This document shows positions 31,331-44,482 of a stretch of DNA of 62,101 bases, piece after piece. Origin of the DNA: Azolla pinnata (taxonomy: Eukaryota > Streptophyta > Polypodiopsida > Salviniales > Salviniaceae). The position numbers and the translations under genes were made by a program. Under the pieces are notes generated by a model that ran no database searches, was not told the DNA's origin, and worked only from the letters and a program-made list of their open reading frames with translations. The number at the start of each line of letters is the position of its first letter. Position 1 is the first letter of the stretch. The DNA is taken from NCBI GenBank assembly GCA_037176905.1, contig JBBBWG010026558.1:1-62101 (forward strand). The letters are read 5' to 3'.

Positions 31331-31529
31331 TATATGTAGTATACAGAATTGCTAGCGTATAAAAATGGCGCTCCATTCCTACTCCCGGGCTTCCCGTACG
31401 TGTTACAAAATGCATGTTGTGTATTGCTACACCTCGCTACCATTTGCAGGAAACTGCAGATTTCGACGTCTCAAACACGACTCATTTCAACTACATTAAG
31501 CTGCTGGAAATAGAGACCCCAATCAGCCT
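31331..31529. other. short spacer
   Basis: No gene or repeat is recognised here beyond further CGTAT motifs. Confidence 0.4.
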
Positions 31530-32030
31530 AGATTATAGCTTCAGTTGGTGACGAATACATACTTGTTCTTGCTAATTGCAACTCGGCATCCGTCTGTCTT
31601 GGGACTTCGGTTATAGAGAACTGGTGGAGATAGAGGCTTGGATTATAGCTTCAACTGGCGACGAATACATACTTGTTCCTGCTCATGCAACTCAACATCC
31701 ATCCATCTGTCCTCAGACTTCAGCTGTAGTGAACTGGTAGAACAGAGGCTTGGACTACAACCTGAGTTGGTGACGAATACCTGCTCATGCAACACACCGT
31801 CCATCCATCTCCGGACTTCGAATGCAGTGAACTGGTGGAAAACAAAGGCTTGGATTATAGCTTTAGCTAGCGACGAATCTGTACTTGTTCCTATTCATGC
31901 AAACCCAACGTCCATCCATCTCCAGGCCTCAGCTATAGTGAGCTGGTGAAACAGAGGCTTCAGATGGCAATGAATACATACGTGTTTCTGTACATGAAAC
32001 CTAGCATTCGTCTCCAGACTGGCCCTACTC
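31530..32030. repeat. ~100-bp tandem repeat, about five copies
   Basis: Copies begin near 31531, 31641, 31753, 31853 and 31960. Each holds variants of GATTATAGCTTCAGTTGG, TGACGAATACATACTTGTTC, CATCCATCCATCTCCAGAC and GAACTGGTGGAAACAGAGGC. Unit length varies from 100 to 112 bp. A 103-codon plus-strand frame over three copies is a repeat artefact. Confidence 0.85.
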
Positions 32031-33660
32031 GCGTTCTGAGAGATTCGATCCAACCACTTCTTGAGTTTCTTGTTTTAACAAAGAAAAGAGTCGTTTGGAA
32101 CACGAGGCATTCGTTAAGACGTGCTGAATTCATCCTCATGGGTCCCTTGTAAGCAAGTACGCCGATTTCATCTTACATAAGCTTTTATCCATTCATGTTC
32201 ATACCATCTCTATTTATTTATCCATTAAAACCCCTGTATATTCAAAGGATGCGACTCCTTCTGAGCCCTTGACGAGCTACATAGCATACATACTACCTCC
32301 ACTTTCTTGCTACAAGATATACAGCCTTCTTCAGGTCAAGAAGCTCTTCGCTTGGTCTGCTTAATCTCGACGGCGAATGTGGTTTGTTCATCAACCTGTA
32401 CAAAATGGGGAAGCCAGCATCACGGGCTTCTTCAATCTACAAAGAGCAGATACAAGAGCATCCAATCACCCAGACAACTGATGGATGTAATGAACGTCTA
32501 TGTATCTAAGAACATCCTGGTTCGAGAGTCAACTCATGTATGCATGGTCCTACCCGAGCTCTAATGACCTTTTTTCTAGTATCTACTGATTGTTCCCAAA
32601 ACTGGCTTAAAAATGATCCCTCTTCATCTTTATGATCCTACAACTCCCTCGTCGTGATCTTCCTCCGATGCATCCTTTTTGTTATGTGGGCACATTCAGA
32701 ATGAGAACGTCGTAACCCATATGTTTATTCAACCTACATTTTCTTGCAAGATTTAAATCAGCAAATGTTGTGTAACGATTAATGTGGAATAACCGATTAG
32801 TGGTTTCATCATCGGGACAGCTATCAATTGGGACTCAAACACTAGAATAATGTCGATGAAATCCTCCCGATCACACCACAATCCAATCCATTGCGTATCG
32901 CAGTGGAATGATCAAAGAGATTGGCATGCAATCTGCAATGGATTTAATAACATGATTAGGGGATTTAAATTCATAAGCGATCACTTCTGTGAGCTGTGCA
33001 AATACCTTTCATATGATCATACATCATTTCTCTAGTCTTCAGCTTGCACACGAGGGATGGTTATACGAATTGCTAACAATTAAGCCACCTTAATGCATGT
33101 CAGCATGCAAGTTCCAGTTTAAGGCATATCCAAATTTCAGCAATAAAATGTTCTTCCAGATAGCTAAACCAGCTTTTATTGGTCTGAACTAGTTAATCTT
33201 TCTGCAACATATAATGTTTCTGCATACCAAAATCTCCATTAGATAGGAAGATCTCAGGGGAAAAGCAAGGAATCTGTTCAAATATAGGCTCTTCTAGGAT
33301 GCAACGACATGCTACAGATGTGTCAATAAAGAAAGGAGAATCAATAAACAGCATAGCCTTATTGATTCCTTCTAAATCTAACTAATTCTTCATTCCACGT
33401 CAAATTGAAGAAGTTATGAGAGAATATGAAAAAAAAGATGGCGATGGTGATGATGGCACTGACGTCAATGACAATATTTAAACATTCTTGGAAGGCCCAT
33501 GGGAAAGAAAGAGGTAGAGTGTTGTGAGGCATGCTAACAACATGCATCTAATATACACTTCAGATTGTTGAAGATTTTCAGGTATACGACCTATCAGCCA
33601 AAGAAATAAGATAGAGGGAAGAAACAAAATCTGTCCGGGTATGAGATGTTATGTCAGAAT
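32031..33660. other. intergenic spacer before the NUP155 3' end
   Basis: This is AT-rich sequence with frames of at most 85 codons, none recognisable. The last few hundred bases probably include the NUP155 3' UTR. Confidence 0.45.
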
Positions 33661-36600
33661 TCAAGAAGACCCTAATAGCACTTCTTCTAGTTCCCTGAAT
33701 CCTTGATACAACGGCTCGATGATGTTGGGGGCAAGTGGAAGCCTTCTTACTTCAGTAATATACCTAAACAATAAGAAGCTTTTATCAATTTTGATGTTCA
33801 ACAAAAGTTACAAAATGCTGTTACTACATATGGAGATCTCCATAGCTAATGATAGAAGGTAGTAAAGAACTGAAGATCACCAAGAAAACTCTAGCTTGTG
33901 CAGTGTTTACTGCCTATGCCAGAGTCTACTATACGAAAACGTGGGTGAACACAGTCAAAGATCAGGGATATTGTAGTCATTTTGCCCTTATGTAGTAATG
34001 AGAAGACGTGGTTCAACATCCACATTATGTGTAGCTAACACTGTCATTAGATAAAAAGATAATATACATTTGTAGATAGATAAAAAGATAATCATGTGAT
34101 AACGAGTTAAAAGCAGACAATGCCCATGATATTATATACATGTATATGGATAGATAGATTCATAGATATATATGTATGTAATAAGGGTTAACTGTATATT
34201 ATGTAAAAGCACACCATGTACAATATGAATATAAAGATGGATAATATGATAAAGAAAGCCAAGATAGTGCAAGTATGTCTGATTATGTACCTGTTTGCAG
34301 CAGTGGTAAGCTTGTCCTTGATGCCTTGGTGAGAAGAAACTGTCATTGAAAAGCCCGGTGTAGCTTTGAATGCTAAGGCCGAGCTGCCTATGGTGGTACC
34401 AAAACTGGAGAGAGACCATTCTCTCAGGACAGTGAGTACCGATCGAAGAATCCGGAGTCGCAGATACGGTGATGGCAAAACTGCTCCTCCTGTGGTTAGA
34501 AGTCTATCATACACTCTCTGGACAACCTCGTATGTATCCTTGCATGCAGCAATAAGTGCTCTTGGTATATCTTCATCTCCTACAACCTCTCTACCAGATG
34601 CCATTCGTTCCTGGATTGAAGAGTTGAAACCCATCACGCACACGCACGCACGCACAAAAGAATGAGAATAATCAATTTTCCATAGATCATACAATTTCAC
34701 AGCTCATGCCAAATACTAAAACTGAATAATGGAAAGAAGAATGTAAATATATCCATTCCTAAATATACATACACAAGTACAGATCGATGAATATAAAAGG
34801 TACAGAGATACTACACATGATTCCTGATATGATGGGTACACTATATTTAGATATAGATACTGTTTATGACCCCTGATACAAAGATGAACCCAGATGCTAT
34901 CATCCTTCAGAAGAAGTACCTCAGCTGCCTTTTCAAGGTGTAAGCAAATTGTGTCGAGAGGCAAGCTACCACCATCACCAGGGAAAAACCTTGGAGCCAC
35001 TCGTCTTAGCACAGTGCAGGCTTCCACAATCCCTCCAGCATGCAAAGCATGTTCTATAAGTTTCACCCATGTGTCTTTCATAACGTTGCCCTGAGCATCC
35101 CGTGAGTAGTTTGAAAAATCAAGAACCTCCAGGCAAATCTGAGAAGAAAGTTTTCATGATAAGATGTCTAGAGTAGATCCATGATAAGAAGCAAGTTACT
35201 AAAGAACTATAAAAAATGAACATGGTTCGCAAAGAGCATGACACAAGACACTCTGATACCTCATACTGCACTCTGATAAACAAAGGTTTTGTACAATGTG
35301 GGTTTTAGTCTCCAACTGAATTGACTAAGATAATACTTACCTCCCACATATCATAAGGAACTGCAAAATCATTGTATAGCTGTGATATACTCTTTGGATC
35401 TTTTTGCAAGTCTTCTAGTTTCTCCTTTGCAGCAACAAGGGCAGACTCCTCAGTCAGCACCATACTTCCAGGAAAAGAATCCTTCATAGCTGTGTCACCA
35501 ATATCATTAGCCTGGTTTCCTTCGCTTCTGCGAATCAGGAGCTCTAATTCCTCCTTGATCCTAATCTGGAATCTTAGTACAGCAAGTTTTCCTTCCAAAA
35601 GTTCCAATAAACCACCATCTGCAATGTCACTGCTCATCGTCCCTATGGTTGCACTTTTTGCTTGAAGTACAGCATTGCTAAGGTACTGAAATCTACTTGT
35701 TACACATAACAACAAGAAAATCTAAGAAGCATTCACTCTCAGAGAACATAACAGGCAATCAAAGGTTCCACAAGAGCATACCTTTGCTCCAGAGTTAAAA
35801 GAGGTCCTCCATCAACCTGTCTTCTCTCAGCGAGGCGCAAAAGAACATGTGCAGCCAGAAGGTGCTGCCTGTGGTGAACATAATAGCGTGCTAAGAGCTC
35901 AAGGTATTTTGCCTGTTCAGATGACACTGGTTGCCTTGATTGCTGAACCGAGACTACAGTAGATGGCATCTCGAGCTTTTTACCAATGATTCCAGTCTGC
36001 AACCATTCAAAACTCTGCTTGTTACCAATAGAGAACTGAAATTAAAACTCGCATAAGCATAACCTCCGTTTATACGGAAGCATTTCAAATACACACAAAC
36101 CGCATTCTATATCCCAAACCCCAAACCCTAAACGCTAAACCCTTTTTTTTCTGAGCGGAGAGTTTCAAATCCAAACTCATTTCTGGATCTCCATGAAATA
36201 CTTGCAGAGTCATATGTTTCAGGTGTGCTAAAACTTTTGTGCACGAGCTCAATCATATATAGAGTTTCAAATCATCAGTCATCATGACTGAAAAGAACAT
36301 TTACAGAGAAACAAGAAATCTACAGAATTTTTCTCCTGGCGATCCATAAACAACGGATGGGAAATCTTGCAAACAATCATACCCCACCAAAGTTTAAAGT
36401 ACTCATGCAAGGTACCTTGGAAATTTGCCTGCTTCCAGCATTTTGTAGAAATGGAACCAAATCTGGGCCACCCAGTTCAAGAAGTTCTGCCTCTAAACCA
36501 ACTTCCATCATGGTTTGGTAAAGGTACTCATGGAAGGCTTGATCAGGACACCTCATGCTCAACTGAATGATCTGTCTTATATACTTGTCACGTAAAGCTA

Positions 36601-39600
36601 CATCTGTTATCAAATTCTGTCCTGAAACAAAACCTGACCGCACATTGGATTGAGTGGTGGCATCTTTTAAATGTCGCAAGGCATTCCCTGCGATCTCATA
36701 ACATTGTCTGCGAGCTAAGAGGGCCAACTCGCGCCTGTTCTCATCAATATGTTCATTGAAAGCATCTTCATTTGGATCAAGAACCTTTGCTTTGCGGAGT
36801 GGCAATTCAACCACTGCTTCATAGAACCTACACATACACAACCAGACACATAACGTTAAAGAAATTCCGTCTGTAACTTTAGTCAAATATCATATGTAAC
36901 ATTTGCATACATGAATGAAAGTTTTACGCTACACGCACTGAGAATCGAAAGATTAGCCATACCTAACTTCCTCGAACCTTTGACAAATACTAAGGAGGTC
37001 TGCGGATTCAGGAACTTTGACAAGGAGTGTGAGCGCCTCTTTAGCATACTTCTCTCTTTGATCCGGATCAACTGACTCTCTTGCCTTCTTGAGAAACTCC
37101 ACAGCTTGGTAAAATGTGTAGTCAGCTTCTTGGTAAAAGCTTGGACAACCATCTCGTAATTTTATGCTTATATCATCAACTGCACCTCGCCCATCTAGCC
37201 CTACATAATACTGCAAGAAATAACAATATAATTCCTGAGAATATAAGCCATGCAAGTTAGATGATGAAAGTGTTTAGAGCAAATACTACCTCCATTAATG
37301 CAGCGACGAGTCGTGTTGCAATTTTTTCACCATCCTCTGAGCAGACTAGCTGGTGAAAAGTTAGATGCACAAGTTTATGACGCATGTTGCTGTCAAAAGT
37401 CTGGACTAACCGCGCTATGTGATGCTGAGACAGAAGCTGCAGAAGTAGAAGAGCTTCACCAGACCTTCGGAGAAGCCTCCGCATAAGTTCCATACTCCTC
37501 ACCTTGACAGGACATGGGCAAGTGGATAAAAGAATAACACCGATAAATGAGAACCAAGAAAATTTTGAGGTTCCTCTGATCATAATCAGAGGATACAAAC
37601 ACATAGCATATGAAACAAATCCCCTACCTCCATGACAGACAATTCAGCAGGGCTGTATGGAACCCGTTGCCTTTTAGGTGTAGGTGCTTGCATAATTGGC
37701 CCCCTAGGAGCATCAAATAGGTTTTTGGAAACTGACTCCAAACTGCCACCACTGAAAAAACCCGGCATATCACCAACCCCGAATATCCGTCCATAGTGTC
37801 CTCTTCGTTGATTTCGCCTTGCTCTCAGGAAATGTTCCAATGCTCTTAATTTCTCTTCTAATGACTGCATGGCATCCACAGAGATTCTACAAGAAGCCAC
37901 ACCGCCATCCTTGTCATCCGAATTTGGATCACCCTTCATCATTATCACTGGAAGCTCCCAAACAGGCAGTAGCAAACGACCTGTGCACAAGCAAAGGCCC
38001 TCATGGGCACCAGAATAAATAGGTATGGCTTCCTGTACAACTTGCCCCATGTTGAATCCCAGAGCAGATGAGCCAACTGGACTAGTTGTAGCAGCACTTC
38101 CTTGCATCTGGGGCAGGCCAACAAGCCTTGGATCTTCAAATGCCTCAGCCGCCCTTTCAGCAACAGCTGATGAAATAGGATTCCCTTCTGTCGGGATCAA
38201 TCTCGCCGCAAGAAGTAAGCACATGGCAGCAGCCTCTCCACTCCCATACCGTTGGAAAAATTCTTCTAAGAGCGAGTGTGCCATTCTATTATCAAGGATT
38301 TTGTGCAAAAGATCAACAGGTCTATTAAAGACAAGCTCCATCAATCCCATGTTAGTGAATACAACAAATCGCCTCCTAGGTACAGTATGTTGTATTGCAA
38401 GGTCTCCTCGAGCCCACAACCTTCTTGCTTTAGTCATTTCCCCTCCAATGCTAGTGGCATCAGATGCATCCCACACTGTGGCCTCCACTGTGGATGTGTA
38501 CTCTGCTGGGGGAAGAGCATCAGTGACAGTAAGAGTCCTTCCATCAACAGCTAAAACAGAAAGAGTTTCTCTTAAAGCCTGGAAGTTTCTCCCTGACGAA
38601 GCCGTGAGATTGAGTCCTCCAGGTAGCATCATGAAATCTCTGGTCGCCAATAACAGCCTTGACATGGTTGCAGGACACGAATCGGCAAGCAGAAGAAAAC
38701 CACTGGAATAACACCCAGCTTCAATCTTTAAGACGAGGCTTTCAGGTTGTGGTGCACCACCAAATGCTAAGTTACCAAGAGTTCCAACACCAGCTCCAAT
38801 AGAAGGAGCTGGTCTACTCATTATGAGTTTCAATGCCCCTGGCCTTTGTGCATTAGAGTTTGAAACAGAAAGTCCTCTGCTACCAACAGAAGTTGAAGTG
38901 GACAAATACATCCTCCTACCGTCCGATGTTATAGCTACTAAATGTAAACTCTTAGACTCTGCCGGAGATACAGTACATATTGATACTATTGGAGACTTGT
39001 GTGTGCGAGATGCAGCCCTCCTTCCAGAACGCCCATCCCTATGCTCACCCAAATTCCTTTCTTCAGCAACTTTCTTAGGTGCACTATCTCCAGCTTTACC
39101 AAGATCAAACACTTGGATCTTGGACTCCTGAGTGCGTGAATAGAGGATGTTTCTTTCATCATCAATCACCATCTCAACAACTGGATCGACAGTACTGAAT
39201 GTGAAAGCATTTGGTATAACCCACCTATTGCATCAAAAACAGGGTAGCACAAATAGCCAACTGGGCACTCACTTAAATCACTATACCCATGCTGCACGAA
39301 ATCGAGAAGATAAGAAATTGAGAAAAACATAAATCAACACTTTACCTAGACAAGAGGCTGCCAAGACCACCAGTATGACACACTTTACGGCACCGGCTTT
39401 TCCATCCTGAACCTGTACTATAAAGTAATTCATATATGTGCCCATCTCGACCTGCAAGGAAAATGCGTCCTTTATCGGTGCTTTGTATGCAAGTCATTGT
39501 GACACCATCTGAAGGAACCGTGTACTCTTGCAGTGGCTGCATAGACAGCTCAGCATATGGATCGGAACCATCACCACTTGAAGAGCAGCATACACCAAGC

Positions 39601-40355
39601 AAGATAATCTGTTGCATGCGTAGAGGAGAGGTCAACTGCATGCCAAATCTGTCTACCCATTTTTCTGATAGACATATTTCATTTTACACACAAGCTCACC
39701 TCCACAGGTGTAGCGAGGATTAAGACATGTTGAATGGCTTCAACAAATATCCCAGGTTTGGCTTTCGCAAGGCCAACAGCACAGAGAGCTTGCTCCTCGC
39801 CATTATACTCTGGACAATGCCCATCCCTGACACAATCTAAACCTTTATTAAACCTGTGTTATTGCAAAACATAAATTCATCCAGTGCATACATTTGAATC
39901 ACCATTTATCAAATCTCCAGAGAAATAGGCTATTGTCAACGGTGGCCCAAGCCCGGCGAATGCTTGGGAAAACACCGCATAAAGCAGTTCCTTGTCCTCC
40001 CGCTGCATTGTATCTTTCTATCAGCACTGGGGGGAGTTCTCTGTTACTTGCCACATCAATTATTGATGGCCACTACATGTCAAACGCAGCAGAAAACTTG
40101 TGAGGGAACTCACTCAATCTCACCAGGTGTAGGCACTACCGAAGTTTCGACATGTACACAGTTCAATTTCGACATTAAGCAGCTAGCTAAACAACCAACC
40201 TCTTTGGGAGGGGAAGAGTACGGAGTGCTGGAATATCTTGAAGCTTCCAGAGCATCGTAGAGGTCAGGAGTAGCGAGGTCTCTCGAGATAGTTTCAGTTA
40301 TCAGCCTCCCTGCTGCTGCTACATCGGGTCCAATGGTTTCATCTTCCCAGCTCAT
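33661..40355 (-). CDS. NUP155: nuclear pore complex protein NUP155
   Basis: This is an inner-ring scaffold nucleoporin (Nup155/Nup170 family). Exons in reading order: 40355-40200, 40072-39903, 39826-39700, 39608-39346, 39224-37628, 37502-37290, 37210-36963, 36827-36416, 35996-35782, 35677-35341, 35138-34920, 34610-34291, 33763-33661, total 4380 nt, 1459 aa. That is within a few residues of Arabidopsis NUP155. The N-terminal half (~50-520) is the beta-propeller region, with NAAGGQGTALCGVFPSIRRA, AGRDGHIYELLYSTGSGW and AEERNL. The C-terminal half is alpha-solenoid, with ANLVFNRP-like ELVFNRPVDLLH, GQVVQEA, GAHEGLCLCTGRLLLPVWEL, RRNQRRG, LLQLLSQHHIARLVQ and LELGGPDLVPFLQNAG. It ends EVRRLPLAPN...ELEEVLLGSS. 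The true start is the second codon pair MSWEDE; an upstream GTG is in frame but is not an ATG. The exon at 35677 uses TTAG because the site 8 nt upstream breaks the frame. The gene appears intact. Confidence 0.97.
36113..36142. other. telomere-like AAACCCTAAA motifs in a NUP155 intron
   Basis: The run AAACCCCAAACCCTAAACGC followed by TAAACCC resembles plant telomeric repeat (TTTAGGG) in a degenerate form. It is a minor feature of intron 8. Confidence 0.6.
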
Positions 40356-41050
40356 CTTCACAGCGTTTCGCTTCCCGTCTCTCTATGTGTTCCTTCCCCA
40401 CCTTCCCCCGCGGTGTGCAGCTTCCGCTTCCACGCCTCCTTCTTCCTCTCTCTTATCCCTGCTCCCGCTCTGTTTGGGCTCTGTTTCCACCCTGTTCCCT
40501 GCTCCGTTTGGCTATTCTCTGTGGACTGTTGTTTCCGCACTCTTTTCTCTCCGTCTTCTTTCTGTTACTGGCACTCCCTCCTCGCCCCTGTGTCTGCTTC
40601 TGCTTCTGCTTCTTCTTCTTCTTCTTCTTCTTCTTCTTCTTCTTCTCTTGCTCGGGAGCCAGAGCTCGAAGCTTCTTCTGCACCAACGTTTACATGGAGT
40701 TTACACGCTTGAAGCCAAAATGTCAAAATGTGCACCAAATGAAGTAAAAACCCAAAGAAAAACTAGTCAATTTTTAGCTGCAAATTTTAGATCTACATCC
40801 AAAATGCCTGATTAGCTGAGCATGCTGAAACGAAGAATACAAGAAGGAAAAAACAACGCATGGGGTTCGATCCGATTGGTTGGGTTTAGGGTTTAGGTGC
40901 TCGACCAAGATTGAACTAAGAGAGCTCAATGAAGGGAAACGGGGAAGTGGCATGGGTCTATGTGGGGGCTAGCTTAACACGGCAAGGTTTGTCTGAGCTG
41001 TTTCAATTGCTCAGATTATGCATTCTACGATTTCCAAGATAAATAGTCGA
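40356..41050 (-). promoter_or_regulatory. NUP155 leader and promoter region
   Basis: A (CTT)n run lies at about 40608-40646, which reads (GAA)n on the gene strand, within a longer pyrimidine-rich stretch from 40370 to 40680. A TTTAGGGTTTAGG telo-box motif lies at about 40885-40898, 530 bp upstream of the start. Telo-boxes are known promoter elements of plant growth and translation genes; a role here is inference. Frames of 60-160 codons in this region are low complexity (Leu/Ser/Phe) and not supported. Confidence 0.5.
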
Positions 41051-42177
41051 ACACATCAATAGATCAATAACAAACAATGACAACAATGATGGTGGTGGTC
41101 CTGGGGGAAGATGGTGATGTTCTTCTTGTTCCATGTCTCGCTCTTGATCATCATCTTCGTGCTTTGTTGTTTCTTCCATGAAAAACCTAGCACGATTCTT
41201 CCTTTACCGATGTTTGCTAATATGCAAGGAGCTCGAAAGAGGTACAAATATGCTCGAAACAAAATAAAAGTTGTCGAGGATCGTCGAGTCAACTTTTCAT
41301 GTTACACTCAACTACATACTTCAAAGTCCTAATGTCTACTCTTTGTGTCGAGATTGTCTTTTGCATGTGCACATTGTACGACTCCTCTCACAAAAGCCAT
41401 GGTTCCCATAGAGGTTTGTTGCTTTTGCATTAGTTGCTGTAGTGGGCTGCATGCTTAGTTCTCCTACAATATTACAATATGATATCCTCTAGCATGCAAA
41501 GAACACAACCCTAGGACTCTGAAACTTCCTACTACATCATCATTGTGAGCCAAATCACATTCTGTACCTATTTTTAAGCATTGAAGTCACGAGTGCAAGT
41601 CTCATAAAAGAGCATGCAAGGCAATGTGATCACTGCAACATTCTTAATTCATACTTAGATCTGCATGTAGAAGAAAGCATCACTACTCTATAAGAGAAAA
41701 TCATTAGGAAATATTTCAGATTATTATACATTTGTCTAGAATAAATCAAGTGATATATGAGAGCTCCCTTGACGATATGGACCGATTATAATGATACTTC
41801 CACTGCGCTGAAACAGCTCAAAATACATTTGTATGAGTAATCAACGTACAAGCTTTATGCCTTTCTTTACAAGAAAACAATCAGATCATTCTCCGATAGA
41901 TTTGAAGTGTGCATTGCTGCTGTTCGAGAAATCCAACAAACACTATGAAAAGTTAGCTGTACTGTATCTCTCTCTCTACCTATCTATCTATGTATAATCT
42001 CAGAAGGGCTTTTGTTTTTTTAAGCCCTCAAAAAACCAGCAAAATCATATTGTATCTCGACAATATTGCCATCACCATCTCGAAGAAGAATCTCTTGAAC
42101 TTCCCAAAAAGGCCTTCTAAAACTATCAAGCCAGAAAATTGGAAGAGATGGGCGTCATTAGAAAGAGCAAAATCCAG
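41051..42177. other. spacer and CSL4 3' region
   Basis: This is AT-rich sequence. A 73-codon plus-strand frame at 41111-41332 begins with a hydrophobic stretch but has no context supporting a gene. The part near 42177 is probably the CSL4 3' UTR. Confidence 0.4.
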
Positions 42178-44482
42178 TCACATTACTTTGGCGACTTTGC
42201 GAGGTTCTTTTTGGTTTGTTATTGGACATATCATCTCTTGCCAACTTACAGGAACCATTTTCGCACCTATTGTCAGGAAAAGTATATACAGATATACCCA
42301 AGAGGAAGAAGGTTCATAAATGCTTACACAAATCCATGTTCCAAAGATAAATGTAAAACCTTGTAATTGGCTCACCAGACACACTAGTAGCTGAAACTAC
42401 TCCAAGTTCGTTTTTGGCAGTTGTCAATATATAAGATCTTGCATCCCCCAGTGATAGCTTTCAAAAGCCAGAAAAGAAAATCAACATTCAGAAATTTCAG
42501 CACTATCTGCCTTAAAGGTAGTCACAACATGAGCATCGCTGTCATTTATGCTTCTTTCTTGGATGAAGATATTAAGTTCTAACAGAAGAAATCAACAATC
42601 TTTTAGATTTTAAATTTTCAACAGAAATAAAACCACACATTTAATTATCATTGCTAAACCCTAAACACTAGATCCTCGAAAAATGACACGTAGACAAAGA
42701 AAACAAAGTGTGTGTGCGCGTGTGTATGCATGACACGGTAAAAACAAAATAATGCTAACTAAAAGGAGAAATTATCCTGTGTTATGAGCTTACCACTTGC
42801 GCTTTGATGATGTCTCCTGGACGGAAAGAAGAATACATTTCAACTTTGTCAATCTCTGTTGCTCGAACATCTTGTTGTCTGATACATAACGAAGTACAAA
42901 AAGGGAACTTAACAATCTCCAGTATTTTCAGCTACATAAAATAAAACATGTGAAACGGTAAATAAAAACTGAGAAATTGATGTTAGATAGCAAGATAGAT
43001 AGGTAAGTTTGTGTGTGTACATACCTCACTATTCCTGAAAATTTCTCTCTCACTGACCTTGAACCAACGCAAACTATATCAACCTGAGCCATTTTAGAAG
43101 TAACCTTTCCAACCTGTATTTGTATGAGAAGAGAAACTGTCACGACCTACATATAATTCATTTTGTTACTGTATAAACGCCTTCACATCCATGATGCTGT
43201 TTTGGTTTGTTACCGACCTCCAAAATAAAAAGCTCTTACATGATTCCTTAGATTATAACATATGAGAGTGTTTGAACCATTCAAGTCCATTGATGAGAAA
43301 GTAAGTGGCTCTGATCAGCATAACGAGAGAACCCTATCTCATTAATAAGTGCCGAAAAAGTAAGAGCTTTTACGAATCATTTCGTCGTGCATTAACCACT
43401 AACAATAGCCATCTGAACAGTTGCCCGAGGAAAATGAAAATTATGGCCCGTGTTAGTATGAAGAATCATGCTCATAGGCCAGGACTATAAATTTTCTATC
43501 AAACAGAAGAGTAGTGAATATATGCGCATGTGTATACATTTGTACATAACATCGCCAATGCCTTAACAATAAGAAAGGACATTAAACAGTTTTTGAAGTA
43601 AATGACAAAACATGTTCGTAAAGATTATGTTCTTATACAGTCTAGAAGGCTAGTATTGTGCACGCCCCTATAAAATGATAATAATATTCGATGCATACGC
43701 ATGTGTATATGCCTTTGTGCATATGATCATCAACGAGCAGACACAAGAACGAAATTCAAAAACACATGAAGAAATTAGAGTACCTTAGCAGTGACTATAA
43801 GACCTGGTGATGGCACGGCTCCATGCTTCTTTTCGCTTATAACTTCAACGATAGGTCTCTATGAGAGGATTCCACACATTCACATCAGCAAAGCAAACAT
43901 AAGACATGAAAATCCGTCAAAAGAAAAGGAAAAGGTGGCAATAGAATACTCCCTGCTTGTGCATTTTGCTTTTACTGATAATAGTAATGATATGACAAAA
44001 ATAGAAATATACATTTTCTTTATACCCCAAAATGCCCACTTTTATAGCAATTCCGGTGTTATCTCAGCAAACCGAAATGCTAATTCATCCCCTTCATGTC
44101 TTTTCGATTCTAAGTATTAAACAATAAAGCGCAGCTTTCATCATCTTCGTCAATCTCTCCCTTGTTCAGGGGTTCAACCCAGGGTGAGGAAGGAATGTTG
44201 GAATACTATGGGGCAATCTTTAAGAAAAGGACAAAATCAGACGTGTTTCGTCTACCAAGAGGAATGGGGGGGGGAGAGAAAGACCTAGCAGAAAAGGTCT
44301 GGGATTTTAGGGGGTTTTACCTTGTCTTCAGATGTGGGCGATGAGGAAGGATGAGTGATCTTCTCGGTGCCCACAACAGATGCGTAGATCTTGTGATTCC
44401 ATTCGTAGCTTCCGGAACCAGCACGGTAGTCTGCGGCGCGCCCAAGCACCTCACCAGGCGTTCGAATCGTTGTTGCTTCCAT
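42178..44482 (-). CDS. CSL4: exosome complex cap subunit CSL4 (EXOSC1)
   Basis: CSL4 is an RNA-binding cap protein of the RNA exosome, which degrades and trims RNA in nucleus and cytoplasm. Exons in reading order: 44482-44321, 43858-43784, 43113-43025, 42878-42794, 42457-42376, 42266-42178, total 582 nt, 193 aa. That is close to the human (195 aa) and Arabidopsis proteins. The N-terminal beta domain includes TPGEVLGRAADYRAGSG (~8-24). The S1 RNA-binding domain is ~68-150, with VDIVCVGSRSVREKFSGIVR, QQDVRATEIDKVEMYSSFRP and GDIIKAQVLSLGDARSYIL. The C-terminal tail VSWQEMICPITNQKEPRKVAKV is the typical Csl4 ending and replaces the zinc ribbon of archaeal homologues, with only one Cys kept. All introns are GT-AG. 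Confidence 0.95.

Noticed and set aside
35678..35685. Acceptor at TTTCAG (exon from 35685) in NUP155
   Set aside because: It shifts the frame after the AG donor at 35782; the TTAG acceptor giving exon start 35677 restores the conserved SNAVLQAK.
40353..40361. NUP155 start two codons upstream
   Set aside because: The upstream codon is GTG; the ATG at 40355 begins the conserved MSWEDE N-terminus.
40333..40815. 160-codon plus-strand Leu/Ser-rich frame
   Set aside because: Runs through the NUP155 start exon and the CTT repeat in antisense; no coding character.
41111..41332. 73-codon frame with a hydrophobic N-terminus
   Set aside because: No homology recognised, no leader or splice context; hydrophobicity comes from a T-rich stretch.
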